Shown here: piece by piece, positions 4,805 through 6,104 of the stretch
How the letters are laid out: each line of letters begins with the position of its first letter
How positions within the stretch are numbered: the stretch's first letter is position 1
NCBI GenBank assembly: GCA_038230775.1
Contig: JBBRMQ010000251.1
Location: 1 to 6,104 of the forward strand
Direction: 5' to 3'
DNA length: 6,104 bases
Source: JBBRMQ01 sp038230775
Lineage (GTDB): Bacteria; Acidobacteriota; Thermoanaerobaculia; Gp7-AA8
Translations under genes and position numbers: made by a program
The notes under the pieces: generated by a model
What the model was told of the DNA's origin: nothing
Database searches by the model: none
The model's input: only the letters and a program-made list of their open reading frames with translations

Positions 4805-5917
4805 ATGGCGCGTGTGGCGCTCGCTGGCGTTCGCAAAGTCTATGACAACGGCTATGTGGCCGTCGACAACGCAAGCTTCGACATCGGAGATGGCGAGCTC
4901 ATGGTGCTCGTCGGCCCGTCGGGTTGCGGCAAGAGCACCCTGCTGAGAATGATCGCGGGTCTGGAAACTGTGTCCAGCGGAACGATCACCATCGGCGAGC
5001 AGGTGGTCAACGACGTTCCTCCCAAGCAGCGTGACGTGGCGATGGTATTTCAGAACACCAATCACACGCCGCACAACCCGATTCATATCCCGCCCAAGCA
5101 GCGCGACATCGCGATGGTCTTCCAGAATTACGCGCTCTATCCGCACATGTCGGTGTACGACAACATGGCCTTCGGCCTGAAGCTGCGACACCTGATGCGC
5201 GCCGACATCGACTCCCGTGTGCGGAAAGCGGCCGATATGCTCGGCCTCGACAAGGTTCTCGATCGCAAGCCAAAGCAGCTTTCCGGCGGGCAGCGGCAGC
5301 GGGTCGCGTTAGGCCGCGCGCTGGTGCGCGAGCCGGCGGCGTTCCTGCTCGACGAGCCCCTCTCGAACCTGGACGCGAAACTGCGCCTGCAGACGCGCGC
5401 CGAGATCGCCCGCCTTCACAACCGTCTCAGCGCGACGATGATCTACGTTACCCACGACCAGATCGAAGCGATGACGCTCGGCAATCGCATCGTGGTGCTC
5501 GACGCGGGAAAGATCCAGCAGATCGACACGCCGCTCAATCTCTATCGCAAACCGGCCAATCGATTCGTGGCCGGGTTCATCGGAAGTCCTCCGATGAACT
5601 TCATCGACGGACGAGTCGACAATTCCATCTTCGTCTCGAACGACGGATCGCTGACGCTGCCCGCGCCACGAGCGTCGGGAACGGTCGTGGTCGGCGTGCG
5701 CCCCGAGCACATCGCCATCGGTGCCGGTACGAAGTTCACCCTCGATCTGATCGAGCCCGTCGGCAACGAGATGTTCGTCTACGCGACCGCTGGCGAGAAC
5801 CACCTCGTCGCACGCGTACCCCCTCGGGATCTCCCCGCGATCGGCAACGAGATCGAGTTCGCCTTCGATCGCGAGCACCTGCACTTCTTCGACGCGCAGA
5901 CCGGCGCCAGGGTGTAA
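4805..5917 (+). CDS. Sugar ABC transporter ATPase, MalK/UgpC/MsmX type, with duplicated Q-loop (370 aa)
   Basis: This is the cytoplasmic ATP-hydrolysing subunit of a carbohydrate importer. Walker A is GPSGCGKST (residues 37-45), the signature LSGGQRQ (159-165), Walker B FLLDEP (180-185), D-loop SNLD (187-190) and H-loop H217 (THD). The C-terminal ~130 residues form the regulatory TOBE region, containing FIGSPPMNF and VGVRPEH. The oddity is the Q-loop: V71-N84 (VPPKQRDVAMVFQN) is repeated as I95-N108 (IPPKQRDIAMVFQN), giving a 24-residue insertion and two candidate Q-loop glutamines, Q83 and Q107. Q83 has the same 40-residue spacing from the Walker A lysine (K43) as E. coli MalK (K42, Q82), but only Q107 is followed by the family sequence YALYPHMSVYDNMAFGLKL. 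All other motifs are intact, so the gene is probably functional. It likely serves the permeases at 515-2199, which lack an ATPase of their own. Its last codons recur at 6057-6095. Confidence 0.95.
   Translation: MARVALAGVRKVYDNGYVAVDNASFDIGDGELMVLVGPSGCGKSTLLRMIAGLETVSSGTITIGEQVVNDVPPKQRDVAMVFQNTNHTPHNPIHIPPKQRDIAMVFQNYALYPHMSVYDNMAFGLKLRHLMRADIDSRVRKAADMLGLDKVLDRKPKQLSGGQRQRVALGRALVREPAAFLLDEPLSNLDAKLRLQTRAEIARLHNRLSATMIYVTHDQIEAMTLGNRIVVLDAGKIQQIDTPLNLYRKPANRFVAGFIGSPPMNFIDGRVDNSIFVSNDGSLTLPAPRASGTVVVGVRPEHIAIGAGTKFTLDLIEPVGNEMFVYATAGENHLVARVPPRDLPAIGNEIEFAFDREHLHFFDAQTGARV
5015..5158 (+). repeat. Imperfect tandem duplication of a 72-bp unit inside the ATPase gene
   Basis: The two units are 5015-5086 and 5087-5158. 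Their first 42 bases are alike at 33 positions and encode 12 identical residues of 14, the other two being V/I swaps. Most base differences are silent. The remaining 30 bases match at only 14 positions (TNHTPHNPIH against YALYPHMSVY, sharing an aligned P-H pair). This is either an old duplication with a relaxed spacer, or a junction formed by recombination between two related ATPase genes. An assembly chimera is also possible. Confidence 0.8.
5878..5913 (+). repeat. 36-bp direct repeat, copy 1 (end of the ATPase gene)
   Basis: This stretch, beginning CCTGCACTTCTTCGACGCGC, encodes the ATPase tail LHFFDAQTGAR plus most of the last valine codon. It is repeated base for base at 6056-6091, and the flanking bases differ on both sides. 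The copies start 178 bp apart with 142 bp between them. Confidence 0.95.
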
Positions 5918-5922
5918 CTGAA

Positions 5923-5974
5923 GTGTGGGGCCAGTCATCTGACTGGCCGGCCAGCCGGAGGGCTGGCCCCACAC
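5923..5974. repeat. Compound palindrome able to form a three-way junction; possible terminator
   Basis: An outer stem GTGTGGGG (5923-5930) pairs with CCCCACAC (5967-5974). Inside it are two further hairpins: CCAGTCA-TC-TGACTGG (5931-5946) and CCAGCC-GGAG-GGCTGG (5951-5966), separated by CCGG. An alternative fold extends the outer stem to 12 bp (GTGTGGGGCCAG with CTGGCCCCACAC). It starts 5 bp after the ATPase stop codon and could end transcription or protect the mRNA 3' end, but there is no following U-tract. It resembles dispersed palindromic elements of the REP type. Confidence 0.75.
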
Positions 5975-5998
5975 CTGGCCGTCGCCACACAGCTCGTT

Positions 5999-6013
5999 AC
6001 ATCCCTGTGATGT
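5999..6013. repeat. Small hairpin in the post-ATPase insert
   Basis: ACATC-CCTGT-GATGT forms a 5-bp stem and 5-nt loop between the compound palindrome and the second hairpin repeat. It has modest strength and unknown meaning. Confidence 0.4.
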
Positions 6014-6025
6014 CGGGTCTTGCGT

Positions 6026-6044
6026 GGCGGCCTCTCAGGCCGCC
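6026..6044. repeat. Palindromic hairpin repeat, copy 2
   Basis: GGCGGCCT-CTC-AGGCCGCC forms an 8-bp perfect stem with a CTC loop. It matches the copy at 480-497 in design, with one base pair inverted on both arms together. It is followed by GAAGTGTGGGGCC (6045-6057), which also occurs at 5920-5932 as the left edge of the compound palindrome. Confidence 0.75.
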
Positions 6045-6055
6045 GAAGTGTGGGG

Positions 6056-6095
6056 CCTGCACTTCTTCGACGCGCAGACCGGCGCCAGGGTCTGA
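6056..6095 (+). pseudogene. Duplicated 3' end of the ATPase gene
   Basis: This is the second copy of the 36-bp repeat. In the same phase as the real gene it reads LHFFDAQTGARV followed by TGA (6093-6095), while the real gene ends in the same residues followed by TAA. No start or gene body is attached, because palindromic sequence runs directly into it, so it is a non-functional remnant. It may mark the original gene end, displaced by the 142-bp insert (5914-6055), or a later duplication. Confidence 0.8.
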
Positions 6096-6104
6096 GGGTG
6101 TCCA

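Noticed and set aside
3475..4845. 456-codon open frame on the plus strand
   Set aside because: It is antisense to the GH1 gene, whose catalytic motifs are all intact. Its translation is arginine/valine/aspartate-rich with no recognisable motif, as expected for a shadow in GC-rich DNA.
5878..6104. CRISPR array
   Set aside because: There are only two copies of one repeat, its sequence is the coding end of the ATPase, and the single 142-bp interval is palindromic rather than a unique spacer.

Overview
High-GC bacterial DNA carrying a carbohydrate-uptake and glycoside-degradation locus. All genes lie close together, often with stop and start codons overlapping. The short palindromes and the style of the proteins fit a soil bacterium such as an Acidobacteriota member, but that assignment rests on general resemblance and is low confidence. 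There are no tRNA or rRNA genes, no transposase and no CRISPR array.

Layout. (1) Positions 1-2199, plus strand: the C-terminal part of a sugar ABC transporter solute-binding protein, then two inner-membrane permease genes, all joined by ATGA overlaps. (2) Positions 2200-2302: a short convergent gap. (3) Positions 2303-4776, minus strand, read right to left: a GH1 beta-glucosidase, a thioredoxin-fold-like exported protein (TAATG overlap), a 94-aa unknown, a 36-aa mini-gene and a 60-aa basic protein. The last three are separated by only 2 and 1 nt. (4) Positions 4805-5917, plus strand: a MalK/UgpC/MsmX-type sugar ABC ATPase whose start lies only 28 bp from the divergent beta-glucosidase start. 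(5) Positions 5918-6104: no new gene, but a cluster of palindromes and a second copy of the end of the ATPase gene.

How it works together (inference): the binding protein captures a sugar, probably an oligosaccharide or beta-glucoside, the two permeases import it, the separately encoded ATPase powers import, and the cytoplasmic GH1 enzyme hydrolyses it. No sugar regulator is visible in the window.

Most unusual points: the ATPase carries a duplicated Q-loop segment, giving a 24-residue in-frame insertion at the site that couples ATP hydrolysis to the permeases. The 3' end of the same gene is repeated exactly (36 bp) on the far side of a 142-bp palindrome-rich insert. A hairpin of the same design as one in that insert forms the tail of the binding-protein gene, with compensatory base changes between the two copies. 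A 36-aa mini-gene in the minus-strand array ends in nearly the same residues as the thioredoxin-like gene upstream of it.
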